Shown here in pieces: positions 51,205 to 63,960 of a DNA stretch of 64,000 nt; the first letter of the stretch is position 1; each line of letters starts with the position of its first letter. Position numbers and translations under genes: made by a program. Under the pieces are notes generated by a model, which searched no databases, had not been told where the DNA came from, and worked only from the letters and a program-made list of their open reading frames with translations. The DNA is from Rhodosorus marinus (lineage: Eukaryota > Rhodophyta > Stylonematophyceae > Stylonematales > Stylonemataceae): assembly GCA_029953675.1 (NCBI GenBank), contig JAMWBK010000001.1:2641001-2705000 (forward strand), written 5' to 3'.

Positions 51205-53127
51205 AACCCCCCCCTCCTCCCAAAAAAAACATACACACCACCAACCTATCTCCTCTCCAATCCCTAAAGATACTCCTTCTCATACCAATTCAATTAATCC
51301 AAATATCCATCTAATCCATCCAGTCACATCCAGTTACATCCAGTCACATCCAGTCACATCCAGTCACATCCAGTCTACTCCCACTCCAGTCCATCCCCCA
51401 TCGATCTATCGATCGATCGATCCACCTCTCGCTCTGCATCTCCCCAAATCCCAAATGACTTCCTCCCCAAACGCAAAAAAAGCAGTGCTTTTGTTTTGTG
51501 TGTTTTTTTTTTATATTCGACTGGCCCAAAAAAAAGAAAAAAGGTTCCGCTACAAAAATAGAATAAAATATATTTTTAATCCATATTCCTTTTTTATTCA
51601 TCAATTTCTAATACTGAAGTTATTAATTATAAAACTTATCTCAAGTATTTTAGTTTTATGCGAAATATTTTGATCTACACCCAATAATAATGAGGTAATA
51701 AATTGAATATACGATATGTTATGAAGTAGTAGTTTTTTAAATTTATTATGAATATATATAGATGCAAATATAAATATTTACGTTGTATACCAATATTTTA
51801 TATTTTATATTCTTCCATTGGGCAACAGCAATAGGATAATATTGAACTGAATAAATGATTTTTTTATATGTCGATATTTAATATTTAATACTAGTACTGT
51901 GTACAATAAATATAGGTCTTATACATATTATTTACATATATTGATTATGCTTAAATATTTAATTTTTCAAATATCTTGAGTATAAACTATTGATTGAAAA
52001 AAGCCTTTTTTTGCGAATTGAGATATCGGGCAAGCAGTTTTTCCTTGTTGTTTTAAACTTTTCTTGAGGGTAGTCCTTTGCGGAGATCATTTTAGCAGAA
52101 TTCGTCTCACGAAATTGTTAGATTAGAGTTTTAAATGAAAAACAGAACACAGTCTAAATGATTGGTTTCGGGCTGTTAATGATTGAACAGGAGCTTGGAG
52201 GTCTAGATGAATGTGAGGATGCTGAGGAGCCTTCTCGGACGCGCTACGGGTTGTCCAGCCTGTCCTTCTGACCTGTCTTGGCCTTTATGGAAATTTGTAT
52301 CCGCTTTTACAGACAGAATATGTGTTCCCCTAGTCATTTTTTTTGTTTTTTTTTCGAAGAACGCTTCTGTGGCTCCTTCGGTGTGAGCCCGTGCTGTTTT
52401 GGCAGTCAGGTCATTGCTTTCGGGGGGGGTTTTCTCGATCGCAAGAGATGTGACTTATCTGTGAACGTGCGTTCTGGTCGCCGCTGAGCAATCCCGTCTC
52501 ATATCAGAGCTTTCTTTCAGATAGTCTAGCCCTGGAACCCTGGGCTCGAAGCGGATCCATTCTCGTAGATGCCATCTCAAGGAACAAAACGGATACCAAC
52601 GGGGGCGTGTGCGGCGACATTCATATGATGTAGAATAGAAAACCCAGAGAGTTTTTATTAGATGAGAGAGCTCGTCAGTTTGCTCGAGGAAATCCCTTCG
52701 AACCTGCCCATTCCCTCAAAACCATGAGACCCCTCAAATACGCGAGTTGCTTATGAGGGTATCCTCATGTACTACATGGTTTTGGAGGTCGAGGGCGTTC
52801 GTTGCGAATGGAAGAGGACTGCTTGTTGCAGCGGAGAGCCCTGTCAGATCATCAGTACTGTGGTGTGCTTCTACTGTCGCGATTTATTCTTTTTACTAAA
52901 GGAATCTAGGTTTTCAAATTGGGGAGTTTGTTGAACGTCCGCCCCCGTATACGCTGGTCAAATTGTCGATGAAGTTCGAGAGGGTTTCTCCTCCACATCT
53001 GAGGAGCAAGCATGAGCATCTGACCAGGATGAGATCCCGGTCGAAGAGGCTGAAGAGCTAGATTCATAAGAAGCTGCGGTCGTCTGGTGGCACCTGGTTT
53101 GCTTCCTGTTGTTGAATTCTGTTTCAC
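51205..53127. other. intergenic region of 1.9 kb, partly very A/T-rich
   Basis: Bases 51205-51480 are G-poor (flank of MenB) and include two simple repeats. Bases 51540-52010 are extremely A/T-rich. Bases 52150-53127 have mixed composition and short frames only, with nothing recognised. Confidence 0.5.
51311..51380 (+). repeat. 10-base minisatellite and ATCG microsatellite
   Basis: Five to seven units of CAGTCACATC with rare changes. A short (ATCG)n run follows at about 51400-51420. Confidence 0.85.
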
Positions 53128-56100
53128 ATGGAGCTGTTGGAGGGAATCGGCGCCAAAGTGCTTGACGGGATGAGCGAGAACGCGCAGTTATCGGTTATGA
53201 AAACAGCATCAGAGTCGTTCCGACTCTCGCGTGGCTTTCCCGCGCTGCAAGGTGAAGAGGCTGAGGTTTTGGCCGCCTGCTCTGTCTACAGCGCTGCCCG
53301 GTTTCGCAGGCTTAAGGTGGACCTGGGCATGCCGAAGGTGACCTTTAAAAGCATTCTGGAAGCTGCGGATGAGTTCCACTTTGCCGGAAAGAGTGCCCAA
53401 GAGCTGGCCTCTTACTACAACGAACTATTTCTGCCCGCACTTCGAGGTAATTTCAGAAATACCTTCCAAACGAACCAGGACACGACTCCACAAGCTTTCT
53501 CTAACGATCAAGCACGGAAAGAGTCGGAATATGGCCCTTCTCATAAGAAAACGAGAGTGTCCGATGAGTTTTTCAGTACTCCGCAACGCCTTCGTATTGA
53601 ATCCGAGCGCTTCCTCGCAGCATCGAAGCCTTCAGTCGAGCTCGAGAACTCAACACAATCCGGAAAGGTGTCCCAAAGCAATCAATGCACCGCACCTGGC
53701 ATGAATGACCGCGTCCCAAGCGACAGTGCGTGCGATGGCCCGTTGGAGAAGGAGGAAACCAAACCAGAATCATCAGGTGAAACAATCGAAGCTGCTCCTG
53801 CCACCATCCTCGAGCCCGAGGCGGGGATTGGGAACCCGACAAGGCCTACAGGAGGAAGCGATTCAATAGCTGCTTCCTCACGCTCTGTTGTCCCGGGAAA
53901 CGCCAAGATCGAATCCGCGGAAACCATTGAGGCGGCTGTGGATTCAGAAGTGAGATCCGAGATGAAGAAAACTGCTTTAGGAGGGAGTGACCCGATAACT
54001 AATTCCACGAGGGCAGCTGATAAGAGAGAAAACAATAGTCAGGTGGTCACCCTGTTTGAGAACGCGACGAACACGGCGGCTGAGAGCATGCAACAACATG
54101 AACTGATTCGCGCCGCGAAGACGCTCCGAGATCTTGGCGTTGGTACGTATCTTGACTCAGGCACCTTCCCTATTTTTCATCTTAAGAGAGAGCGTGTGGG
54201 TTTGGCCTGTTCGAGCAGATCTTCGCGAGGGATCAGCGGAAGACGTGTTGGCTACGCAGAGCGAGAAGGTCGATGACTCTAAGCTATTTGCACGTAAGAA
54301 CCCTTTTCTCTCGTCTTGTGCGACTTGTTCAGGGCCTAATGAAGCCTAACTTGCTCACCGACAGGGCACAGTTTCTTCTTCGTCAGCGGCGGGAGTGGTA
54401 TGTCGGAGAAACGGAGGACGCTACTGGTGAAGATCGTGTTGGACAACGGCGGCGATGTCGAATCTGACCTATCCGTGCCAGAGGGTTCATGGACTCTGGT
54501 TGTGGTTGCAGAATCAGAGCTATTCCTCAAACAAGTCCCCGGAATGAGAGCCCTACTAGACATTCCGCTTGTGTTCTTCCACACTCCTGAGTGGATCATC
54601 GAGTGCAAGCGGTAAGGAGGTGTATGAGTATCTTCGCAGCCAGCGGGTCACTGCCTTAACTCAAATGAGCCTCGATCAACAGGAGTAAGTCGCTTTTGAG
54701 TCACGCAGAGTATACAATGAGCAATTTAGAGTCGAGTCTGGAGACTTCAGAATACGCGGATGTGAATCAAGAGGGAGGAAACGACACCAGAGGTATTTGT
54801 TTGGCTTCTCGAGCACGCCAGATTCCTGTCTAGAAGCCTGAACCCTTCACCTCGTGGCATTGACAGCACAAGGATGGGCGTGTGAAAGAACTCTAGAATC
54901 TAAAACGAAGATGCCGGAAGCTAACCGGAAGATCATGGAGATCCTAAAGTACCTTGTTGGCACCTACGATCTTCTCGGAGGAAGAGAGAACGAATTCCGG
55001 AAGCTGGGAACTCAGAAGGCAGTTTCTGCGATACAGAGCTTTCCGACGGAGATCAAAGAGTGAGCTCCTTACCATACCCGACCAGATCGCTGCCATCCAC
55101 CTTTTGTCCGGAGTGTCTCTGAAACTGGTTTACACTCTGCGGAAACTGGAATGGAAACACCTCTGTTAGGCTGAAGGACGTCCGTGGACTGCATGGCATT
55201 GGCTCAGAGACTCTTTCCAAGATCGAGGAGATCATCAATACGGGAACGTGTCGCAAGGCAGAAGCGTTCAAGGTAAGCATGCGATTGCTCTGCTTTAGTC
55301 GAGGTGTTTGATCCTTTACAGTTTGGGTGTGGTCACGCTGGTTTCGAGGACCTTTGACAACCGTTTTTCACACAGTCCTTCCTGGACCAGTTCGTCAATG
55401 TGAAGCAAACGAATCTGATGTTGTCGACTGTGCTTCGTTTCTGAACTCCAGGTCGATCCTCACGTCCACACGTTGCGGGTTTTTGAAGGGATTTGGGGTG
55501 CAGGTTCGTAATTCCAAGGTGATTCGGGTGAGAGCTTCTGAGCGGTTGCTTCGTTGCGCTGAAGGCTAGGCTATGAATGGAACAGGACCAACGACGGCGA
55601 ACAAGTGGTATGCTTGTGGTCTCAGGTCATTGGACGACTTTCAAGAAGGCACGAAGGGCTACTCGCTTCTTAGCAAACAGCAGAAGATCGGCCTGAGGTA
55701 TTATGACGAGTTCAACAAGAAGATTCCGCGACAGGAGGTCGAGGTACGTACTCACCAGTTCCGCGAACATTCTCTTCGGAATTGGGAACTGACACAGAAG
55801 AGGAAACAAAAATCCGAGGGTTTCGTAGGAAATCGAAAACGTCGTGAGAAGCTCTGTCGATCTCCTCGGGGAAGGCCGTTTCCAGTCAATCACCTGTGGA
55901 TCTTATAGAAGAGGAAGAAAGGCGTGTGGGGATGTGGATATGATTCTCACGGCCAACCGAGAATATATTCAAGGTGAACGACGTCCCAATCGTCCGGTCA
56001 TACTGGAACAAAGCACGGCCACCGCCGAGATTTATGGGGGAGGAAAACAATCTACGGAAACGTCGGCCTAGACCTGACCGCTGTGGTTGATTCCGTCGAG

Positions 56101-56799
56101 CTTCGACTCTTATATGGACTGTGCATGGACTAACAGTTCACGAACCGTCACTCTACGCGCCTAGGTTTTCTCGCGTTAGTTATTAAGGACTTGAGGGAGA
56201 AAGATTTCATAACCGATGACCTTGTGACGATCACTATGGAAGGCGAACAGAAATACATGGGTAAGGGTGAAGGTTGCCTCTTGTGTCCTGGACTCCTTGA
56301 ATCTGATAGCTGGTTGGTTTGCTCTCGACTCAGGAGTATGCCAACTCCCGGGAAAGCTACATCGGAGGTTGGATATTATCATCGTTCCCACTGATGAGCT
56401 GGCATGCTCGCTTATCTACTTCACGGGTTCCGCCTACTTCAACCGGTCCGTACCGCGACCTTCTCTACCTCACATTGCGGCCCTACTAAGGAAGACGAGC
56501 TTTTCTTATCTCCCTCTCAATTGTTCGATCAGATCGATGCGGAAAAAGGCAAGAAACATGAACTACTCTCTCTCACAGCACTTCATTGCTCCAATCCAGA
56601 CGCAGAAGAACAAGGTCACTTGGACGGTAAGGAGTCCAGGACATGCCAGACCTTTTCCTCATTTTCGCTTCTAGCCCGGGCTCTGAATCGTGTTGCTCTG
56701 GCCCCACAGGGTGAGCGGATCAAAGTCAACACTGAAAAGGACGTATTCGAGATACTGCAGATCCCTTACCGAACCCCGGAAGAGCGCGATCTTGGATAA
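53128..56799 (+). CDS. family-X DNA polymerase (lambda-like) with BRCT and an ORC6-like N-terminal domain
   Basis: The first exon (53128-54142) encodes an ORC6/cyclin-like helical segment ([44 protein letters not shown]) and then a long Ser/Glu-rich linker. Small introns lead via 54219-54293 into a BRCT domain ([33 protein letters not shown]; to about 54791). Polymerase exons follow: the 8-kDa domain ([20 protein letters not shown]), the helix-hairpin-helix ([18 protein letters not shown]), [16 protein letters not shown], and the catalytic [18 protein letters not shown] with both Asp. [11 protein letters not shown] carries the third Asp; then [15 protein letters not shown] and [14 protein letters not shown] to the stop at 56799. 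All catalytic residues are present, so gap-filling repair synthesis is expected. Most introns keep phase; the one near 55510-55570 is unresolved. The polymerase is firm; the ORC6 likeness is tentative. Confidence 0.8.
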
Positions 56800-57080
56800 C
56801 CTTGAGTAACCAAGACCACCAGAAGGCAGCGGCGTCACCTAAGCAAAGTGAGCGACAGTTATCTCAAGTTCGGGTGAGGAGGGAATAGACAAAATTTCTC
56901 TTTAATATTAGATAACATCTGTTCTACATTCTACATTCTAGCTCACCGTATTGGCGATGGTGTCGACCAGGTTCACCCAATGCTGGCCAAGCGGCCAACC
57001 GCCCGCTGGCTTGCGACGCCTCGGAGCTGTTGCGTTGGGGGGGTTCTAAATCGCGGCTTCATAACGGTCGAGGCCAAAGG
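56800..57080. other. short intergenic space between convergent genes
   Basis: Nothing seen besides the 3' flanks of the polymerase and the potassium channel. A repeated TTCTACATTCTA occurs near 56925. Confidence 0.5.
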
Positions 57081-60000
57081 TCATACGTTTCTCAAGCCAG
57101 GCGAGATTGGCTTTCTGAACCAGTCTGTAGGAACTTCGAGATCCGGATGGCAGTGAACAAATATGGCGTCAGTAGCTGAAAGGGCTGTATAGGGCTCGGG
57201 CATCGTGTAGACATATGGCAGCGAGTTCTCTCCATCGTAGATTTCTCGATACTCCATTTCTGCCCCTGTGGTCGGACAGATGTAAGACTGGATCCCTATT
57301 GAGGAAAGAGTCGGAAACCCAAACGCGAAGGTGAAAAAAGCTGCGATCGCCTGAGGAGCTTCGATTTGGAGCATACCAACGGATTCTCCAAGCAGGGTGC
57401 TTATTTGTCCGTCAAGGATCCAACTTGAGCCAGTGTTTCTCGCACGCCGTTGGCTGCTATCAAGTCCGAAAAGCACATCGCCTCTTGACGACGCACGGGT
57501 CTCGTCATTGAAACGAGTGTCACGATTCCAATTGGGCTTATTGGTCGATTCCTCCCGTATTCTCACGGGCGCATCGCCAGAACGGTATAGCCCTACGGCG
57601 ACGCAGTTGATATTCGCAAGCCTAAATCCGTGTACCACGGGAGAGCGTTCACGCAGAGTTAAAAGAGTCGCTCCGGGTATTACCAGGAAATGGCACCACG
57701 GTCATACCGCATACCTGACAAACGCGTCTCGATAAATCACCGTACCAGTCGATCCAGAGATCCATTCTTCCGGTACGTCGATTAAACGCCACCATAAATT
57801 ATTCTCCGCGCGGATTTGTTGATCATCGACCACCATTCTACTGAAGAGGAAGTCAATGAAACCAGCCATGTTATAGTCACTGAACATTCCAGAGAGAAAG
57901 AGAGAGCACCACTGTTAGGTATCGACAAGCACTCTCCGAGTGAAGGACCGCTGATGAGAGTAGCCCCGCTCACCGAACCATCATGCTCACCACGTGAGTG
58001 CTGATAAAGATCTCGCCAGACGCGAATCGGATCCCTTCGAGCGTTCCTTCATGTCGTTTGTGATGGCTTCGGGCCCTTTCAGCTCGAGCCGCCGTTCTCC
58101 TTCGTACCGAACCTAGTCGCCCACGAAAAAGAAAATGTCGAATCAAAACCCGGCCGAAGAAATCACCTTCTTTCCTGAGGACTCACTCTTCGGCCCCGTT
58201 TCCTCTCTTAGATTCGTGGTGAACATGTGTTTCGCTCGGTGCAGGTTGTCGAAAATGCTAGTTCCGTTGAAGCTTCTCATCCACGAAGACTTTTGACCCA
58301 GGCCTGACATGCTCTCCGTGCTCTGAGAGGGCATTCCTTGTTCGAAGCGCGAAGGTCCTGCTGCAAAATCAACTCCACCGCGCTTGGGGAGCATCATCGG
58401 GTGGTGGATTTCTCCAAGTTGCACTCCTGTTAGGGTAGACGAGCAGCCTCGCGAGCTTAGCTCGATCTGAACGTAGAACCAGGATCATGTGTTCTTCTTC
58501 CGAAGTCCGCTACTATACCTTTTCGGCGCGCCTTCACCGGGGGTCGAAGAAGCTGAATAGAGTCCTCCGCATCTACGACCGAACATACGTAGGTAGAGCT
58601 GTTCTCAGGTAGAAGCTGATCCAGGGTCATGACAGTGAACAGTGCCTTTGCGTCCAAGTCTTCTTGGTTTTGCCACTCCTCCATCGCCAAAAGAACGATT
58701 GAAGACGCGCTTTTGAACTGTGCCTAGTGTTACAAACCATTCGTGCCGAATCGATCAGAAATCTGCTCCATGCATATTTGACTTGCGGAACGACCCAAAA
58801 TTACTTTTTGAAGAGTGTAAATGCTCTGACTGCTTCCTTCGAGCAGGTAGAGGCTCCCCCGATAGCGCGCCATCTGCTGTTCAAAGTCGTCCGGGAATTT
58901 TCTGTGCACAGCGACCACCGGAATGTTCCTCTTGTGGCCGCTCCGTCGTCTCCATAGCCTTGAGATAAACCTCTCAAGGTGAACCAACGATACGCTCCCA
59001 ATCAGGCACACGATAAGATGTCTCCTCAAATGAACGGGCAAATCAGTATTGCGATAGATCTTAAAGTCCGTCTCCTTCGGATTTAACGCGTTCTGCAGTC
59101 TTGTTGACCCACTAAGGAAACCCGATTACAAAGCGAATCAGTATAAGAGGGTTTGAGCGATGTCCTGATCCCTTCTGCGAACCTTGCCATAGGCGACTTA
59201 GTGTACAGGTTGTTCTCAACATCGATCGAAAGAGCCTAATAGATGCGATGTAAATTGCTTAAGTGGGAGCCGAAGGACGGGGCTCGTCTAGGGCTTTCTG
59301 GCGGGTTTTACCTTCGAACTTCTCCTCTTCTTCTGCTCCAAGCGAGACGCCAGTTGAAAGAGGACGATCGTTGAGAAGCTTTTCCCAGTCCGATTATATT
59401 CTACAGATCCTAACTTACCCGTGCCGACACTTTTCTGTTGGGTAGTCCAGGGAGCTCTCGGGGCGAAAGGCTGGGGCTGCCGAATGCATAACTTGGGCCG
59501 ATATCGATGCTGTTGTCCGAGGAATACCCAGAGCTATTTCCTTCCTCAAACACTGATTTCGTTGTCAGCGAATCTACAAGGTTTTCGAAGAAGAAACGTT
59601 TTAAGTCCCTCCCGCAACCAGAAAGTGGACCTTTTGTCGTTGAGAACACTCACTCGACTGTTCTGCATCCAGTGCTGGAGGCTGGGAGCTACCACCGCGC
59701 GAGGAACCCGCTTGGGGAAGCAGCGGCTTGCCTGGGTCCTCAGGCTCCAAGTGTTGGCCATCTTTCCTCAAACGATAAGACGCCATAGATCTGTTCCAAA
59801 ATGACCGGGCTGGAGTCTGTGAGGCTTCCATTGCCCCTCCTATCCTCACAATGGTACAGTTTAGGGCGCGCCTACCTGGCCAAAGTCCTCGCTATCGGCT
59901 TGAAGCCGGATGATACTCTTTCCAGAACATCCTGCAAAGCGTCAACCTCATGATACGTTAGGAACATGCCGTACATGCCAATGGAGAACTTTGTTCTGAG

Positions 60001-62521
60001 ATCACAGTTGTCCCAATCTCCATGCTCTGAAGGATGAACACAGAATTAAAACCGGACGTCAACTAACGATCAAAGGTGATTGAAACCACACACTGAACCC
60101 CATCTCTTCGCTCATACCAACTCTAACCGCCATCAGCACCGCGCCGCGGTCTTGCAGCGGCATGACCAATTCGATATAGGAGTGGCCATCAATGTTGTCC
60201 GGTAACGGCAACGCATGAAAGTCACACTCGGCACCAACTTTATACTCGTGTAGCCACGGTTTGTCGTCCTCCTTGAAGGCTGGATGAATCTAAAATATCA
60301 TGAACGAGTACTGCAGAGGTTAGAAACGAGGTGTGCTTGGGCCGTGTAACCGCAAGAATGCTTACCCTACTGATACCATTCACCATCAATGTGCTCAGCC
60401 CATTGCAGAAGACGTTCTCCGCGACGAACATGGTTTCAATGTTCTGCATGCAGAGGAGCCGCTTGCAGTTCGCGATCTTTTCAACGTCGTGTGCGGACTC
60501 TTCAATAAGATTGTCGATTCCCGATATCAATCCTTGAATATTATAGCTGCGCGCGTGCGGCGTTTCAGTGTGTTGAGGAACCTCGGGCTCGAGTACCTTG
60601 TTTTTGCAAGCGGAAGCAACCGGACATGCGGGTGGAATGGTCAGAGTCACGCATCCTTCGTCTAAGATCAGCAGCAGTTCACTCACGTCTTCAATCGCGC
60701 AGACAGTGTCCCTCAGTATGCACATTGCGTAGATCCGAATGCTGTGGTTGTGATTCCTTATCGCGAGAACGTGCTTTGTAACCTCAGAATCATCCTGTGC
60801 CGGGTTGCTGCTATGTGGTCTGGCGAGGACGAAAACTGCCTCTGCTGTTGCGACCTACCGATACACAAGTGTGTAATGACTAAGAGTCCAGTTTGGTCCG
60901 TCACAATGCACTCTTCATGCGTATAAGATTTTCTCTCACCTCTGCTCTTTTCAATCCTGCTAGAGTTTGCGTTGATCCATCCAGATACAGCAATTGCTTG
61001 GACTGAATGTTCAACCCCACTTGGAACTCCCTCCAGGCATCTTTCGTCCAATTCACATCTCTGCAGATCACCACAACCTAAGAGGATCCCGCATTTTCAC
61101 ACGTTGAGAAGTGCAGCTCTCGATACAGGTTTTTAGCAGGTGATTGGCCTACCCGATGGTCCCTATTCTTCTCTTCGCCGAAGAACTCGGCGAGAAAGTG
61201 CTTCAAGTACTCCCATTGTACACACCCGCAGACCACTATATGTCGTGCAGATTCGTTTCTGAAGTACCTCCCGGCTCCTCTTCTCGCAGCGGAGATTGCG
61301 TTAAGAGACTGGCCAACGCTAACGGAGATCAAGTAAGCACCGAGACTACGAGTCGATATAAACAAAAACAAAAAAAAACGGAGCGCGCGGGGGAGCGTCG
61401 CTACGGTTCAGCTGAACGCTCTCACGTATCTAAAAACGACATGCGTTCTTCTCTTCCGCGCTTACAATACGATCCCAACGACCCAAAAACGACCCAGTGT
61501 AGACCTCGGAACAAAGTCTCCGTAGCCGACAGTGAGCGCGGACACCGTAGAAAAGTACAGCGAGTTTACAAACGTCAAAGCGAACGTATCTGAAGATTGC
61601 AGATCAAGGACACCAGACATAGGATATCAGTAAACGAGATCATCGGGAGTTCTCGCCGGTGCTTTCTTTGCAAGACATAGCAGGGACCAGATCAGACTAG
61701 AGAAACACTTCGGTCTTGCTTGAGTGGGTAACGCTTGTGAAGAAGCGGTGAATCTAGGGGTCGGGAGTGGTGTGAGGCTGCTTACCAGGCCTAACGGACT
61801 CCGTTGGATCACCAATGAGCTCGAAAAGTTGCAATCCAGAGGCGACGATGTATAGAAACATGCAAGCCTGGGCGACAAGTTCGACTATTTGTCTGGAGAT
61901 GAAGAACTTGAACCTGCGCTGAACGTTGGGCGCTTTCAAGGTTTTCTCGAAGATGATCCACACGTGGTAGGCGCGGAAGAAGTTGAAGTTCAGCCACAGC
62001 GCCTGGTTGGACATGAGAAGCGAGGCAATCGTCAAGCACTCGAGCACGTTGGTGAGCGAAAACACCAAAAGCAACGGCGCATCATCGGTCCAGATCTTAA
62101 ACGCATGAAACGCAGCGAACATAAACCCCACCACCGTCTGGGTCCATACTATCATATCCGGGACACGCTTAAGGTATGTACAGTAAACGTAAAGCCCGCA
62201 TACCAGGGCCGATACTAGCGCCCTAACCACCGCCAGGTGCCAGAAAACCACATGTTGAACTTTCCTCAAGTACGCAACGTTTGCACGGAACACTCTAACC
62301 GCACTTCCAACACGGGTCATCAGGTTCCTTCTGCCCTGCTCCGACTGCGTAGCCAGTAGCGTCTGATTAACAATCCCCGAAACGCCGCCTAGCTTCACCA
62401 ACAAGTAATGCTCAAAGGTTATCAGAAGCGATATAAGAAAGCTCACTATTGCCCAGAAGGCTACATCCTCCACAGTATCCCAATGCGGAGGCGGATACTC
62501 CTTCACAGCTCCACTCGCCAT
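57081..62521 (-). CDS. BK (Slo)-type calcium-activated potassium channel
   Basis: About 18 short minus-strand exons. Exon 1 (62521-61782) has an extra N-terminal segment S0 (FWAIVSFLISLLITFEHYLL), then S1-S5. Exon 2 (about 61597-61459) holds the pore with filter SALTVGYGDFVPRSTLGR. S6 and the first RCK domain follow (SLGAYLISVSVGQSLNAI, ARHIVVCGCVQWEYLKHFLA, VVVICRDVNW, VATAEAVFVLARPHS, CNGLSTLMVNGI). A Ser-rich linker lies at 59420-59840. The second RCK domain reads RRHLIVCLIGSVSLVHLERF, NIPVVAVHRKF, YRGSLYLLEGSSQS and ALFTVMTLDQLLPE, to DAIFVHCHPDLEVP near the end. Length is about 1,400 residues, somewhat longer than animal BK. The S4-like segment (NFNFFRAYHVWIIFEKTL) is poor in Arg. Exon borders were read by eye and are approximate. 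Confidence 0.85.
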
Positions 62522-62890
62522 CTTACGTAATACCCCACCCAAAAGACTACCACAGCTCTTACTCAATGGTCGCCGATGCCGAGCTGAACTGCGTCATCTT
62601 CGAAATACCCCACCTCTTGCTCACAGGTCGTTGAAAGCGCAATCCCGTCATCCTCATCACCAACAACAAGACTCCCCCTTTCCTTCCCCCCTCCAGAGCA
62701 AAGGCTCTCCCCCCTCTCACAAAGACGACGCAGAATCTCTTTGCGAAAGGAGAAAAACTGAGATTAAGAACAAGAAGACCGACTGATCCTCCTCGCCGAA
62801 CCGCGGGCACTGGACTTCCAACTCCCGTCCGCCTTCTTGCTGAACGCAAAGATTTTTTCGTCTTTTCCGTGCGATCTATACAAAGTTAAC
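62522..62890. promoter_or_regulatory. 5' flank of the BK-type channel gene
   Basis: G-poor, pyrimidine-rich on the plus strand around 62640-62710, matching the strand bias upstream of the other minus-strand genes. No defined element seen. Confidence 0.35.
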
Positions 62891-63960
62891 CGACTTCCTG
62901 CCTGACGATTTACGTCAGCTTGGATGTGGTCCTACCCCTGTCTTAAAAATGGTGGCGAGAAAGACGAACAGACTGCGACAGGCTCATCAAATCAGCTTGT
63001 ATCTGATTCCCCCTTTTCCAGGCCAGTCGCTTCTCGAAACTGCAACCAGTATTTGAGGCCTAAGTCCGTCTTTTCCATGGGTTTTTCTATACCAAGTAAC
63101 TGGCTTCCTGCCTGACGATGAACATCAGCTTGGATGTGGTCCCAACTCCTAGTCTTAAAAATGATGGCGAGAAAGACGAACAGACTGCGAAAGGCTCATC
63201 AAATCAGCTTGTATCTGATGCCCCCTTTTCCAGCACCAGTCCTCGAAAACGGAAACGGAAACCAGTGTTTGTGACCGTACTCCGTTCGTGGGATCTATAC
63301 CAAGTTAACGGGGGGACTCCATGCCTGACGATGTACATCAGCTTGTATGTGGTCCTCCCCCCGTCTTAAAAATGGTGGTGAGAAAGACGAACAGACTGCG
63401 ACAGGCTCATTAAATCAGCTTGTATCTGATTCCCCCTTTTCCAGGACCAGTCGCTGCTCGATAACTGCAACCACGAAAAAGGTCCGTCTTTTCGTGGTTT
63501 CTATACCACGTTAACGGACTTCCTGCATGACGATGTACAGCAGCTTGGATGTGGTCCAGCTCCGTCTTAAAGATGGTGACGAGAAAGATGAACAGACTGC
63601 GACAGAACATCAGCTTGTATCAGATTCCCAATATCCACGACCAGTCTTTTCTCGAAAACTGCAAACCGGTGAGCGTAAAGGGCTAGTAAGTCAGTGACGT
63701 TGAAAGTCTGGTCTAATCCGCGGTTTCTATGGCAGGATAATAGACTTCCCGTCTGACTATGTGCATCAGCTTGGATGCGGTCCTCCTCAGTCCTCAAAGT
63801 GGTGGAGACAAAGACGAACAGACAGGTCCAGTAAAACAGATTGTAGCCGATCACCCCTTTCCACGACCAGTCCCTACTCGAAAAATGCAACCAGTGACCG
63901 TCAAGGACCAGTCGTTCAACGATGAGGACGGAGCTGAGAAGAGGTATTTAAGATATCTAG
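62891..63960 (+). repeat. tandem array of about 210-base units, running towards the window end
   Basis: Five diverged units begin near 62891, 63103, 63311, 63517 and 63744. Each starts with a form of CTTCCTGCCTGACGATG, then CATCAGCTTGGATGTGGTCC, a GTCTTAAAAATGGTGG block, GAAAGACGAACAGACTGCGA and CAGCTTGTATCTGATTCC. Units end near TTTCTATACCAAGTTAACGG. Divergence is mostly point changes and small indels. A frame reading L-K-N-G-G-E-K-D-E-Q-T is kept in several units. Whether the array continues beyond 64000 is not visible. Confidence 0.9.

Noticed and set aside
54134-54349. Separate start for the BRCT-polymerase upstream of 54219
   Set aside because: The frame entering the BRCT exon has no ATG in this stretch and begins only at TTG codons. 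The spliced join to the upstream exon is better supported.
62891-63960. CRISPR-like array
   Set aside because: The units are about 210 bases long and similar throughout, with no short direct repeat alternating with unique spacers. It is an ordinary tandem repeat in a eukaryote.
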